Source of the DNA: Gracilaria domingensis
Taxonomy: Eukaryota; Rhodophyta; Florideophyceae; Gracilariales; Gracilariaceae
NCBI GenBank assembly: GCA_022539475.1
Contig: VCMS01000032.1
Span: 186,001-250,000, forward strand
Reading direction: 5' to 3'
Length of the DNA stretch: 64,000 nucleotides
Part shown: positions 1 to 10,860 of the stretch, one piece after another
Numbering within the stretch: position 1 is the first letter of the stretch
How the letters are laid out: each line of letters opens with the position of its first letter
Program-made: the position numbers and the translations under genes
The notes under the pieces: generated by a model
Databases searched by the model: none
Told to the model about the DNA's origin: nothing
The model's input: only the letters and a program-made list of their open reading frames with translations

Positions 1-1
1 T

Positions 2-1894
2 TCTTCAAACAGCTATGGCGTATCTGACAAGAGTGGCAAAGCTGTACAAGATGCCATTGATACAGTTGTTAAGCGCAAAATTATCTTGGATAATCTAAAG
101 ACAGTTGATGTCGACGGCTTTCACGATTCCAGCGTTTCTCACGTGCAGTACAGGGAAGATCGACAATATTCCCCTCCCAAAGTTTTCACCATGAAGTGGT
201 ATGAGAGTCTGCAGGGCGAATCGATTGACAAGAAACGTTTTATGATACCTCAGAACGTTTTGATGCCGGATTATTTTGCGATTGAAGACCACTTCCACAA
301 CTCGTTGTTCTCATCAGGAGCGGAGATGGAAGAAGCCAGTTTGCTTTACCAGGTTCTGGCTTTCGTTCAGAATATTTCGAATGAGTTGCTATGTGTCATG
401 AAATCCCCAGAAGAAACGGTTGCGAAAGCTCGGGAAAAGAGCATGTTGCACATCTGGAAGAAAGTTCGAGGCATAAGCGAAATGTTAGAGACTAGGTATG
501 ATCTTCTCCAGTTTCGAAAGCGAGGTCACAGCGTTCAAGCTAAGTTACTCGAGAGTTATTGTGTACCACAAATTGGGGGTAGTATTCTGGCTAAGACTGT
601 CTTTCGGAAACTCCGAAATGTATGCAACGGTGAGAACGCAGTTATCTCAGCAGAATACGCACGGACGGAAGCAACACGAATCGCAATTCCAAAGCCTCAC
701 GGGGTACCTGGCGATAGAGGTGATGACGATCGAAACGCCCTGAGCTCTTCTAAGCAACAGACGCAACTCGGAGAAGATGGATCGGGTTACGGCACCGAGG
801 TCCTTCATATTCAGAAAAAGGCAGGAAGAAATCGCAGAACTTCAAAATCAAACATCGCGAATGGTATTGATAACGCTCTTATCGAAATAAGTGACAAAGA
901 TTGCAGTCCCGGACATGCCGAGGTTTGCAAGAGGTCTAGGTACAAGGAAATTCAGATTCAACCAAACCTATCGAACGTGCACGATGAGCTAACCAAAGTC
1001 CCAGTAGAAACGACACCACTTCGGCCGCTTGCAATGGCCCCAGGGTCACGAGTCATGGTCGAGCGAATACAGAATGACGGAAGAGAGGGTGAAGTTGTCG
1101 TTCCACGTCAATCAGAATGGCCGAGAGTGAAAGTCACTCTCCGTGACGGGAAAGAGCAAACTGGGTCAGACTTAACAAAGTCTCTCCCGTGCTTGCCACC
1201 AACGACACGACAAACAAACCCACTGAAGAAGCTCTCTGTGGAGCCCGGACATGACCAAGTGAGAACTAAAAAGAATCCTGCACTGCCGCTCTGGAAGGAA
1301 CCGAATGTGCTGTTGAATGCGCCAAATGGCGTCGAAATCCAACGCGTGAACACGCTTTTGACACGCGGTAATACTATTGCATTTACCTACGTGCTCGGAG
1401 AGGAACAACTACGATTCAAAAGATATTTGGTTGTATGTCCATCCTGGGGGGGATTCAGTTGGGCATTACTCATCTTTCCGAATGGGGACAGGAAGCCAAA
1501 AGTTCTGGCGGTGTTTCTGAAGTGCTTCGGGCGAGAAGGCGGAGAACAAAATGTGCAATGGAAGGCTAACGCGAAGTTCGGTATATGTGTTGCAAAAAGA
1601 ACATCTCCAATCTATGCTTCCGCTCTGGATGGGGGGCAAGATGAAACGGTGGCGAACAATGCCTGCAATGAAGTGTTGAAAATGCTACCTTCGGAGGATG
1701 GCAGAATACCTCGGAGGTTGGATGTGCCCTACTTTGGTAGAGCACAACACGTGTTTCAGGGAACGTGCAATAATCGCGGCTTTCCTCAGCTTGTTCCAAG
1801 TAGCGAATTGAGGTCGCCGATGTTTAGCAACGATGAGAAGAAGATCGTGTTACTCGCTTACATTTCTGAAGTGCAGGATGTGGGCCAAAAGTAG
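2..1894 (+). CDS. Hypothetical protein, 5' partial
   Basis: The reading frame is open from the first bases of the window to a TAG at 1892-1894, giving about 630 residues, and the true start lies to the left. I do not recognise the family. The first 200 residues are mixed and apparently folded, with a run of hydrophobic and aromatic residues around FAIEDHFHNSLF and LLYQVLAFVQNISNELL. The middle (about residues 230-420) is rich in Lys, Arg, Ser and Gln and looks disordered. A short segment around GSRVMVERIQNDGREGEVVV, followed by a VKVTLRDGK stretch, is reminiscent of Tudor/KOW-like small barrels, but the match is weak. The last 200 residues look globular again. No signal peptide or membrane segment is visible in the part present. 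The length of the open frame and ordinary codon use make it a real gene; its function is open. Confidence 0.75.
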   Translation, partial: SSNSYGVSDKSGKAVQDAIDTVVKRKIILDNLKTVDVDGFHDSSVSHVQYREDRQYSPPKVFTMKWYESLQGESIDKKRFMIPQNVLMPDYFAIEDHFHNSLFSSGAEMEEASLLYQVLAFVQNISNELLCVMKSPEETVAKAREKSMLHIWKKVRGISEMLETRYDLLQFRKRGHSVQAKLLESYCVPQIGGSILAKTVFRKLRNVCNGENAVISAEYARTEATRIAIPKPHGVPGDRGDDDRNALSSSKQQTQLGEDGSGYGTEVLHIQKKAGRNRRTSKSNIANGIDNALIEISDKDCSPGHAEVCKRSRYKEIQIQPNLSNVHDELTKVPVETTPLRPLAMAPGSRVMVERIQNDGREGEVVVPRQSEWPRVKVTLRDGKEQTGSDLTKSLPCLPPTTRQTNPLKKLSVEPGHDQVRTKKNPALPLWKEPNVLLNAPNGVEIQRVNTLLTRGNTIAFTYVLGEEQLRFKRYLVVCPSWGGFSWALLIFPNGDRKPKVLAVFLKCFGREGGEQNVQWKANAKFGICVAKRTSPIYASALDGGQDETVANNACNEVLKMLPSEDGRIPRRLDVPYFGRAQHVFQGTCNNRGFPQLVPSSELRSPMFSNDEKKIVLLAYISEVQDVGQK

Positions 1895-4658
1895 CTTATG
1901 GCTTTCTGTTTCTCTGAATGCAAGATATTGGGCACGACTATTCGCAGATCCTGCTGATGATCGTTTTACGTGACTGCTTTGGACAACGATGGACAAGGGT
2001 TGAGAGTCTCTTAATGAGAAGGTGAGCACCATGATTATTGGTTTGGTTTCAATGAAGCTGATGGCGAAGAGCTCCAACCTGTGACATGCTGTTTACCCAG
2101 GGGTATCATACGACGGAACACGCAAGACTTCCATGGGCCTAGGATCGTGTTTGTTTTTGTGTGTGCCATGTTCGTTCATTGCAAGCACGCGTGACAGCAA
2201 ATGCGAATCAGATCCTCTGCTTGGTGGTAAAAGAAAAAGGCACGGCCCCGCGAGGCAGGACCCCTCCCAATCGTACGGGGAGGTTGCTCATGCGCGTTGT
2301 GGAAACTGTGTTTTATGCTCGTGCGAAGGAAGGTAAATATCGACAGACAGACGGTGGTGCTAGCGTTTTAACCTTAACCTTTAGCTACTGCCCGTTGGTT
2401 GTAGCCCATATCTATGTCAGCAATAAAACCTATAAACGGTTTGTTTTAGAACTGAGCACAAAGTTTTCATGATACCGAGCTTGAAGGTCAACAGTATAAC
2501 CTTTGTTCCTTTACACGTAGAGAGGTGGAAGCCGATAGAGTTATTGTTCTTGGAATGGGGTGTCACGCCTTGTTGGAATACCGTACAGTGGAGAGTGGAA
2601 CAAACAATCAGAATGTTCATCATCGTTCACCAACGCCAGTTTGTAAACGTAGTTTATCGTTTACACTTGGTTTTATCACATCAAGCCAAGTCGCCTCGTA
2701 TTTTACCAAGGGTATAATCCAACTCGGGATGAGCAGAAAATTACATAACTGAAAGGGCTCTCAGGGCTTGTACGATTTAATGAGAATTGTCTACCCACGA
2801 ATGCCAGTACGCGATGAATACTAGGTATAATGTAAACAAGCTTGCAGAACCGTTCACAGAAGGCGTTTCTCTCTCTCTCTCAGCATCCCTCTTTACCTGT
2901 TGTGTGGTCCACGGAAATTGAGCAAAAGCTTCGTCGCCCCGTATTCTACAGTTTTCCGAAAGAGCTTGATCACTTGAAGGTATTGTACCAAACATGGTTA
3001 CAGTAGCATCCCTCCTCGAAGAGGGAAGAGTGGTTATCTACTCACTCGTCTAACGTGCTCTAGCAAACATTCCACCACGCACCACTTCACTTCGACTCGA
3101 TCTTGTGTTTTTTACTGTTGGTAAACGAAAGGTGACCCTCCCAGCTCGCAAGATGACCTCAACGCAGATTCTCGACTCACGTTTATTGACAGCTGACATT
3201 TCTCGATATTCGGTGGCACACGGGAAGCCAATTAAGGCACTTGGAAGCCTCTCAACCTGTAATCAATTTTTGAGCATATCCATTATACATGGTGTATAAT
3301 GTTATCGAGCAGCAGATAATAACACCCCGTCTAAGATCAAGAGGTCGAGAAAAGAGATGACAAGTCACAGTATAAAAAGAAGTTGGGACCCTTCCTTGGG
3401 GGTCAAAATCAGCGCCGTGCGTTGATTCCAACTTGGAATGGACAGGGAAGCTTGTCAGCCATGTCGCCTCTCTGCGTAACAATGAGACGCCGCACATGCT
3501 TGTTTTCTCAACCACAATAGACGGGTGTGTGTGGGACAACAAACCTGGTGCCATGGTTCTGCTTCACGCTTGTTCCTTTCTTGGCGATAAAGCGTTTTCT
3601 TCCCCGAAAACACTTGATCACCGACAAATTTATCAGCGACATTTATACGCATGCCCAACCACATTGCGCAATCGGCATGTTCAGCATTGGGTGAATGAAT
3701 GGGTGAAGGATGTGAAGCCTCTGTTTTTTTTTTTCTGTTTTGTGTTACCCAAGGATGGACAATGTTTCAAACATTGACTGTGTTGAGCAGCATTACATCG
3801 CTTCATGGCTTTTGGTTTCTACCCTACCGTGATTTGAGCGCATTTGTGTGTGCCAAGAATAAAAAAAAAGGAGTTGCGTATGACGGAGTATCAGAGCGTG
3901 CTTGTGTGCGAGTTTGTAAGTTTGTTTGACTTGTGTTATCCTTCTACCTTCGGTTTGCGGATGCATGTAAGTAACTAATGGGAGCTCAGTGCGATGGATT
4001 GCAGAATTATTGTTCATCGCAAGCGATAAACGACTCGTCAAGAGGTGATCGACAAAGGCGGATCGGAGAGCTGAGGAGTTTGATAAATGTTACTGTTTTT
4101 GCGTCAAAAGGTTAATGTGTTTGACAGAGTTTTTCTTGGCGGTAGGCGTGGTGTATTTGCAACTCGCCCAACCCAAACGCCTCATGATGACAGAAAATCC
4201 TGGAACCACGAGATGGCGGAAGACTTGTTGGGGGTAACGAAAGACAGTGCTCAAAGAGCGTTTATTGTTTAAATCAGGCGAGAAAGTGGGTTGGCCACAT
4301 GTTTCGGGAAGATGTTGGTTGGGGTGAAGGGGGAAAAAGAAAACGAGCGCAACATGGCGGGCGGGCACAGCTGCAAGAAAAGACACGGTAAGATGATAAA
4401 CGTGAACAAACGGTGACGTCTTGTTTCTGTTTGTGATGAGAGGATGGAAGCGAACGGGGAAGGTTGCATACGTATGTATATTTTGGTATTCATCTTCACA
4501 CTGCTACCGTGCGGAGCGCTCAGTTGATGACGTAGGTAGAAGACAAGCAACAAAAAGCGTGAGCTTTGAACGGTTGGTTTATAAACAGCAAAAACAAAAG
4601 TCGGCAAAAAGGGCACAATCACAAGACGAAAGGGCGCATGACGCACAGAGAGAGCGAC
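1895..4658. other. Gene-poor interval
   Basis: Only short overlapping frames are found here and none resembles a known protein. An AATAAA-like sequence near 2420 could serve the gene on the left. A short (CT)n run lies near 2867-2882, and T-rich and A-rich tracts lie near 3723 and 3860. The right end probably holds the 3' untranslated region of histone H4. Confidence 0.5.
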
Positions 4659-5073
<415 letters not shown>

Positions 5074-5262
5074 GGTGCAGTGTGTAGAAGCTTGCGAGAA
5101 GCGCGTTCAAAAAAATAAAAAAGCGGCGGCGAAGCACGAAGGCGCGACGAAGAAGCGGGCACGAAAAGGAAAAACGCCAACAACTGGACGAAGCACGACG
5201 CTTTGTCGCTGCAGCCGCCGTCGCCACAGCGCGGCTGGCACGTTAAATAGCAAAAAACGAGC

Positions 5263-5270
5263 GCGCCAAA
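5263..5270. promoter_or_regulatory. E2F-type site upstream of histone H4
   Basis: The sequence GCGCCAAA matches the E2F/DP consensus (TTTSSCGC on the other strand). It lies about 190 bp upstream of the H4 start codon. A TAAATAG A/T-rich stretch lies just 5' of it on the plus strand. Confidence 0.4.
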
Positions 5271-5342
5271 ACGCGGCGAGAAGCGCGTCGGCGCGGTGCA
5301 GCGCGCGTCGTGAATGCAGCTGGGCGCTTGCTGCTGTTTGGG

Positions 5343-5353
5343 TTGGCGCCAAA
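5343..5353. promoter_or_regulatory. Palindromic E2F-type site between H4 and primase
   Basis: TTGGCGCCAAA is a near-perfect palindrome containing the E2F/DP core on the plus strand and nearly so on the minus strand. It lies about 270 bp upstream of the H4 start. Histone and replication genes are classical E2F targets in plants and algae; binding here is inferred. Confidence 0.45.
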
Positions 5354-5508
5354 CGGGGGGGGCGGCGGGCGGCGGGCGGCGGGGGGAAAGGATCGGCAGA
5401 ACGACCAATCAGAAGCGCGCGTTTGGGTGTGCGATGGCGCGTTACACTTGTCGCGCGGCTATTTGCCGATTCGACGGGCTCTGTTTTACTTTTTTCTATT
5501 TGTATATG

Positions 5509-6753
5509 TCAGTTCTTCATCACGTCGGCGACGTTGTGGCGGTCGAGCTGGTCGAGGCGCTGGCGGCGCTGGCGGTCGCGCAGCTCGCTCTCGCAGCCGT
5601 CGACAAAGTGCTCAAATACGGCGACGGCGCGGCGCAGGCGGTCGCTCGTCTCGCCGCCGGCGCCGGCGTCGAGCTCGGCGAGCAGCGCGTCCAGCTCGGG
5701 CGCGTCGCGCTGCGGGTTGAAGCGGTGCGCGTGCTCGACGCGGAACGGCACGCACACGCGGCCCGTCTTGGGGTGCACGCAGAACGGCGCCTTGAGCAGG
5801 TGGTTCATCTCGCGGCTGACGTTGACGTCCAGGCGCGGGTACGTGTAGCGCAGCACGATGTAGTCGAGCGTGGAGCGCAGCGAAAAGTCGCTGCGGCTGG
5901 CGTTGAGCAGCTCCTTTTCGAGGCGCGCCCACTTTTGCAGCGGCGTGGCGTCGGCGTGGCGCAGCCGCTGCAGCATGTCGGCGCGCAGCATGGCGTTGGG
6001 CACGTGCTGCAGCATGTCGCGGAGCGCTTTTTCGTCGTGCAGCAGGCGCTGCTGTTCGAGCATTTGCTTGAACACGGGCTCGCACAGGCGCTTGGCGCGC
6101 TTGAGGCTCGGGTGCAGCGGGCTGGTGACGTGCGTGTGGCGGCGGCCGCGGCGCTCGCGCGCCTCGAAGCGCAGGTGCAGGTAGTCGGCGACGGCGGAGC
6201 GCTGCTCGTTGCTCATGAAGCGGGCGCGGTGGTCGGCGACCCAGCAGTGGATGCCCCTTCTGCCCGAGTACACCCACAGGATGTTGCGAAAGCCAAAGTC
6301 GTCGCGCAGCGCGGCGTCGATGACGCGCGCGGCCAGCGCCATGTACTGCCAGTTTTGGTCGCACACGCGCGTGGCGCACATGGCGGACACGTCGGCCATG
6401 ACGTGCTCGTAGTCGGTCATGTCAATGTCGAAGACGAGCTCCTTCTGCACGGGCGCCAGCGCGACCTGCAGCGCGTGCTTGTTGGCCGGCGGCTGGTTGT
6501 ACACGGCGCCAATGTCGATCTTGACGGGCGCGCGCGTCTTGAGCTCCTGCAGCAGCTGGTGGCGGTCGGCGAAGGACTTCCAGCGGATGTAGATGTCGCC
6601 GGCGAGCGTGAAGGAGATCTCGCGGTGCGCAAACGTGTGCGCGGAGCCGAAGCTGAGCCAGCGCGCGAAGAGCGGCAGCGGGAAGAGGCGCGCATAGTAC
6701 CAGCGCAGCTTGGCCGGCAGGTCGGTGGGGGACGGCGCGGGCGGCGCGGGCAT
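5509..6753 (-). CDS. PRI1: DNA primase small (catalytic) subunit
   Basis: This is the catalytic subunit of the DNA polymerase alpha-primase complex, which makes RNA primers in the nucleus. The open frame extends further upstream, but MPAPPAPSPTDLPAKLRWYY at 6753 is the first Met with family-like sequence behind it. It gives 414 residues, the usual size. Visible motifs are the metal-binding pair in VFDIDMTDY (about residue 107), the nucleotide-binding motif VYSGRRGIHCWV (about 165), the third acidic residue in YPRLDVNVS, and NHLLKAPFCVHPKTGRV. No intron is seen. In the zinc-site region the sequence reads AMCATRVCDQNW, where the family usually has CC...C..C, so two of four cysteines appear to be replaced. 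Codon third positions are almost entirely G or C, like the surrounding block. Confidence 0.95.
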   Translation of the reverse strand: MPAPPAPSPTDLPAKLRWYYARLFPLPLFARWLSFGSAHTFAHREISFTLAGDIYIRWKSFADRHQLLQELKTRAPVKIDIGAVYNQPPANKHALQVALAPVQKELVFDIDMTDYEHVMADVSAMCATRVCDQNWQYMALAARVIDAALRDDFGFRNILWVYSGRRGIHCWVADHRARFMSNEQRSAVADYLHLRFEARERRGRRHTHVTSPLHPSLKRAKRLCEPVFKQMLEQQRLLHDEKALRDMLQHVPNAMLRADMLQRLRHADATPLQKWARLEKELLNASRSDFSLRSTLDYIVLRYTYPRLDVNVSREMNHLLKAPFCVHPKTGRVCVPFRVEHAHRFNPQRDAPELDALLAELDAGAGGETSDRLRRAVAVFEHFVDGCESELRDRQRRQRLDQLDRHNVADVMKN

Positions 6754-6920
6754 CGCGGCGGGGCGATGGAGGTGCGCGGCGCGGCGGGGATGGATGGGGC
6801 GTTGCGGATGGACGCGGGGGGGGATGCAGGGGCTGCTGCGGGTTGCGCGGCGCAAAAGGCGGGGGCCGGATGGGGGGGGGGGGTGGGGTGGGGTGTGTGT
6901 GACGGTGCGGTGTAGTACGG

Positions 6921-6933
6921 TTTGGCGCCAAAA
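6921..6933. promoter_or_regulatory. Palindromic E2F-type site upstream of primase
   Basis: TTTGGCGCCAAAA gives a full E2F consensus half-site on both strands. It lies about 170 bp upstream of the primase start codon. The spacing and the identity of the gene (a replication enzyme) make a role in S-phase transcription likely, by inference. Confidence 0.5.
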
Positions 6934-6953
6934 AGCGGGTGCGACGGGGTGGG

Positions 6954-8220
6954 GGGGGAGAGGGCGCGGTGCGCGTGGCAGCGCTGTGCGCGTGGCAGCG
7001 CTGTGCGCGTGGCAGCACAGCGCGGCGCGCGCGGAGCGGCTGCAAGGCGGCGGGACACGCAGCGCGGCGGTTGGCGGCGAGCGCGGCGGCGACGGTTGGG
7101 CGGCGCGGCGCGTGTGACGGGGCGCGGCGCGGCGGCGGCGGCGGCGGTCACCTTCACACGCACGGGGGGCGTCATGCCGAAGCGCTGGCGCATGCAAGCG
7201 TCTCGCGAGCGCGCGCGCGCGCGCGCGCGCGCGAGAGCGCCGTGCGCTGGCGCGCGCCGCTTACATAGCCGCAAATCAGGCGCCGCGCGCCTACCTTCGG
7301 CGCCGCCGCGCGCGCGCGAAAAGGCGCGCCGCGCCGCCACTTTAATCATGGTTCGCGCGCGCCTTTTCGGCGCGTATAATGCGTATGAGCGCCCGCCGCC
7401 GCCGCCGCCGCCGTGTGCCCGCCCAATGGCGGCGCGCGCCGCGGAGATCCGCGATCGTGCGAGCCGGCGCCGCGCCGCGCCGCCGCGCCGCCGCGCCGCC
7501 GCGCCGCCGCGCCGCCGCGCCGCCGCGCGCGCGTTCCATCGCGGCTCGCGTGCGCGCGCCGCCGCCGCCGCGCCGCGCCGCACGCACAAACTGCACGCCC
7601 GCGCGGCGTGGCGCGCCGCCGCGCCGCCGCGCGCGCTCGCGAGAGCGCGCGCGCGCGCGCGCGCGCCGCGCCGCCGGCAGAGAGCCGCGCGCCGCGACGC
7701 ATCAACCATGGGGCGCGCATCAGCCGCGCGGCGGCGCGCGCCGGTTACACTGTAACGCGCGCGCCGCCGCGCGCCGCGCGACGGCGCGCGTGCGCGGGCG
7801 GCGGGGGGGGGCGCGGGGGAGAGGAGCGGGGGGAGGAGAGGCTGCGGCGCGGCGCAAGCGGCTGTCATGCGCTACACGTGATGGACGCAACGGCGCGCCG
7901 CTGAATTGAGCACGCGCGCAGGCGCGGGAGCCAAGGGAGCCGCAAGCGCGGCGCGGCGCGCACGCGCCGCCGGAAAAGGCGCTTTTCTTCATTCCACTCG
8001 AGCGCTGTCCCACGCGCGCGCGCGCTTCAAAAACGTTTTCCAGCCGCCGCCGCGCGCCGTTGTGGCGGCATCAGCATGACGTGCCTGCCGCGCGCGCGCG
8101 CGGCGGCGGCGCGCGATAATCCACGTTGCCGTTCGTCCGATAGGTGCGCGCCACCGGTGCGTCTCGCGCGCGCGCGCTCTCGCGCCGCGCGCTCTCGCGC
8201 CGCCGCGCGCGCGCCGCGCC

Positions 8221-8266
<46 letters not shown>

Positions 8267-8678
8267 GCGGCCGCCCGCCGCGCGCGCGCCGCGCCTCGCG
8301 TCGCGGCTCCGCCGCGCGCGCGCGGCCGCGCCAAAAAGGCGCGCGCGCGGCGGCGGCGCCGTTCCACCGCGCGCGCGCGCAACGCGGCGCCAAACAGCTT
8401 ACCGTGCGTCACGTACGCGCGCCGCCCGCGCGCGCGCGCCTTTGCGCGCGCGCGTCACGCGCGCGTCACGCGGCGCGCCCTGCGCGCCCATGCGCTCGAC
8501 GCCGCTTGCTGCGCGCGCCTCCGCGCCGCGCCTCTATATCAGCGCGCCGCCTGCGCGCCGCGCCGCCGCCCTCGACGCGCCCGCCCCACCCCCGCCCGTC
8601 CGAAGCTCCCGTCCCCCCCCCCCACAGCCCCCACACAGCCGTCCAGACACCAACCCCCCCCCCCCACCCCGCGCAGAC
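6954..8678. repeat. Extremely GC/CpG-rich, low-complexity noncoding block
   Basis: Between primase and the zinc-finger gene the sequence is almost only G and C. It includes alternating (CG)n runs (for example 7209-7233), a (CCG)n run of about 46 bp (8222-8267) and many short GCGC palindromes. All six frames appear open over long distances only because stop codons are rare at this composition; the translations are Arg/Ala/Pro strings. The start of the zinc-finger gene is preceded by TCTATATCAG near 8532. E2F-core sequences GCGCCAAA occur at 8328-8335 and 8387-8394. Confidence 0.8.
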
Positions 8679-9382
8679 ATGGCCAGCTCGCTGCCGCCGC
8701 TCAGACTGCCGCCGTTCCCGTCGCTCACCAGCCAGCTGCCGCTGGCGCCGCCGCCGCAGCCCAACGCGCCGCTGCCGTCCGTGCGCTCGCTCTACTCGTC
8801 GGCGCGGCGCACGCCCAGCCGCCACGCCGCGGCCGCCGGCGACGACGCGCTCATCGCGCAGCTGCGCAACTACACGCCGCCCGTGCCCGTCATCCGCGAG
8901 TCGTCCGAGCTGGTGTCGCACGCGCCCGCCGCCGCCGAGCCGCACCAGTGCAAGATGTGCGCCTCCAGCTTCCGCCGCCGCGACAACCTCATGTCGCACA
9001 TCCGCGCGCAGCACAAGGGCGAGCGCCCGTTCGAGTGCAACGTGTGCGGCTACCGCTTCATCAAGAAGGACCACGCCGTCAAGCACCTGCGCGTGGTGCA
9101 CCTCAAGGAGCGCCCGCACGTGTGCCCGCACTGCAACAGCCGCTTTGGCCAGCGCTCCGACCTCAACAAGCACGTGCGCTCCGTGCACCTGCGCATCAAG
9201 CCGTTTGCGTGCGAGCACTGCGGCATCAAGTTCTCGCACCGCGGCAACCAGATCCGCCACCAGCAGGTGGTGCACGAGAAGAGGAAGCCCTTCAGCTGCG
9301 CCGTGTGCCGCGCCAGCTTTGCCGAAAAGTCCAACCTGGTCAAGCACTGCCAGGCCGTGCACCGCAACGCGTCGCTGCTGCT

Positions 9383-9432
<50 letters not shown>

Positions 9433-9443
9433 GCCGTCACTAA
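8679..9443 (+). CDS. C2H2 zinc-finger protein with five fingers and a poly-Ser tail
   Basis: This is probably a sequence-specific DNA-binding nuclear protein of 254 residues. Translation is taken from the ATG of MASSLPPLRLPPFPSL, because the open frame further upstream is a composition artefact. The first 85 residues are Pro/Ser/Ala-rich. Five contiguous classical fingers follow (about residues 90-230), each CX2CX12HX3-4H: CKMC, CNVC, CPHC, CEHC and CAVC, all with paired histidines. They are joined by short linkers of the GERPF/KERPH/RIKPF type. The protein ends in Leu and a run of about 16 serines encoded by a nearly pure TCG repeat, then RRH and a stop. No orthology can be assigned from fingers alone. 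No intron is visible. Confidence 0.88.
9384..9431 (+). repeat. (TCG)n microsatellite coding poly-Ser
   Basis: About 16 uninterrupted TCG triplets lie at the 3' end of the zinc-finger coding region. They are in frame, so length changes would alter the serine tail without breaking the frame. Confidence 0.9.
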
Positions 9444-10860
9444 CTTGCGCCCCTTGTCTTGCCAGCACATGACGTTTACTGTTGTTTCGCCCCGAGCCGG
9501 CCGCCATTTTGTGTGTAGCCCTGTACAGAGCGCAGTAGTGCGCCTCCAATAATATGCCATGTAAAGCGCCGCCGCGCGTCGCACTCAGGCAGTTTGGTCG
9601 CGCCCAAGGCGCCGGCTGCGCCGCGCGCGCGCGCGCGCGCGCGCGCGCGCGAGCCGCGCCACCGCGGCTCCAAACATGAATTTACATTTTCGTATAAAAG
9701 CGCCCGCCGCGCCGCCGTTTTCCGCGCCGCCCGCGCCGCGCCCCCGCGCGCAGTCGCCCGCCGCCCGCGCGCCGTCGCGCCCCGCCGCGCGCGCGCGCGC
9801 GCGCGCGCGCGCGCGCGCGCGCAGCGCGCCCGCTCGCGTCCGCGCGCGCGCCGCGCGCGCCGCACAGGGGCGGCGCGCGGCGCAGCCGCCTCTTGAGAAC
9901 GCGCCGCCGCGCGGGATCGTCGCGCTCGCCGCCGCCGCCCGCTCCCCTAATCCCCTCCCGACCCCCCCGCCCCGCGTGTCTTCCGACGCGCTTCCACGCG
10001 CGCCCGCAAAGAAGCGCGTCTCACGCGCGCCGGCCGCGCCCGGCCGCGCCCGGCCGCGCGCCGCGCGCCGCGCGCCGCCGCGCGCGGCGGGGCCTGCGCG
10101 CGGGCCGGCGGCCCGCGACTGCCCGCCGGCGACCGGGGCGCCGCCGCCGCCGCGGAGCCGCACACAGCCTCTCCGAGGCGCGAAGGCCGCGCGCGCGCGC
10201 GCGCGCGCGCGCGCGGCGGCCGCACCCGCGCACGTGCTCGCCGTGGCGAGCAAAGTGCGCGACAAGGCCCCGGCCTGCGTGCGCCGCCGCGCCGCCGCGC
10301 CGCCGCACGCGCGGCCGTTCGTCCACCGGGTACACGCGCTGTGTAGCCCGCCCGTGCGGCCCGCGCCGGCGCGCGCGCCGCCCCGCGGGGATGGTCGCCG
10401 GCGGAGGCGCTTGCGCCGCGCCCTATAATCCCCACCCCCCCCCCCCCCCAAAAGCCGGCTTGAGAGCTTTGGTAGCTTCTCACGGAGCGGGTGAAAAAGA
10501 CCGCGGCCGGCTCTCTCGCGCGCGCGCGGTTTTCTTTTTTGCGTGGCCTCGCGGCGCGCTCGGTAATGTGTCATCAACTCGGCGCATTGTGCTTCACGTG
10601 CTGACTGCCTCTCATATCTGCGTTTCTGCTTGTCTACAGAGTGTTGCGTCAGCGCGCGCGCGCGCTTGGCCAAATCTCGCGCGCCTGTCTCATGCACGCG
10701 CAGCTGCGCCACACACACTGCGCGACACACCCCCGCGCGCGCGTCTTCCTGCCGCGCGCAAACAGGCCAATCACCGGCTCACACGCCACAGATATAGTTA
10801 AAAAAGGTCATGTCCGCGCATCCCCCCCGCGCTGTTTATATCTCTCGTTCTGCGCCGTCA
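9444..10860. repeat. GC-rich block with long (CG)n tracts
   Basis: This interval has alternating CG runs near 9622-9651, 9786-9822 and 10190-10215, a C10-11 run near 10435-10448, and abundant GCCGCC motifs. No convincing protein is found on either strand; the long open frames are compositional. The composition relaxes near 10,450 and again after 10,800. It holds the 3' region of the zinc-finger gene and, at its right edge, that of the carrier gene. Confidence 0.75.

Noticed and set aside
2133-2472. Short plus-strand frames after the first gene
   Set aside because: Short, overlapping and without features; an AATAAA-like signal nearby suggests 3' flank.
5314-6915. 533-codon plus-strand frame opposite primase
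   Set aside because: It is the antisense shadow of the primase coding region, with no family features of its own.
6417-9584. Many overlapping open frames of 80-480 codons on both strands in the GC-rich block
   Set aside because: The translations are Arg/Ala/Pro strings; stop codons are simply rare at this composition. Only primase, the zinc-finger protein and the carrier have family sequence.
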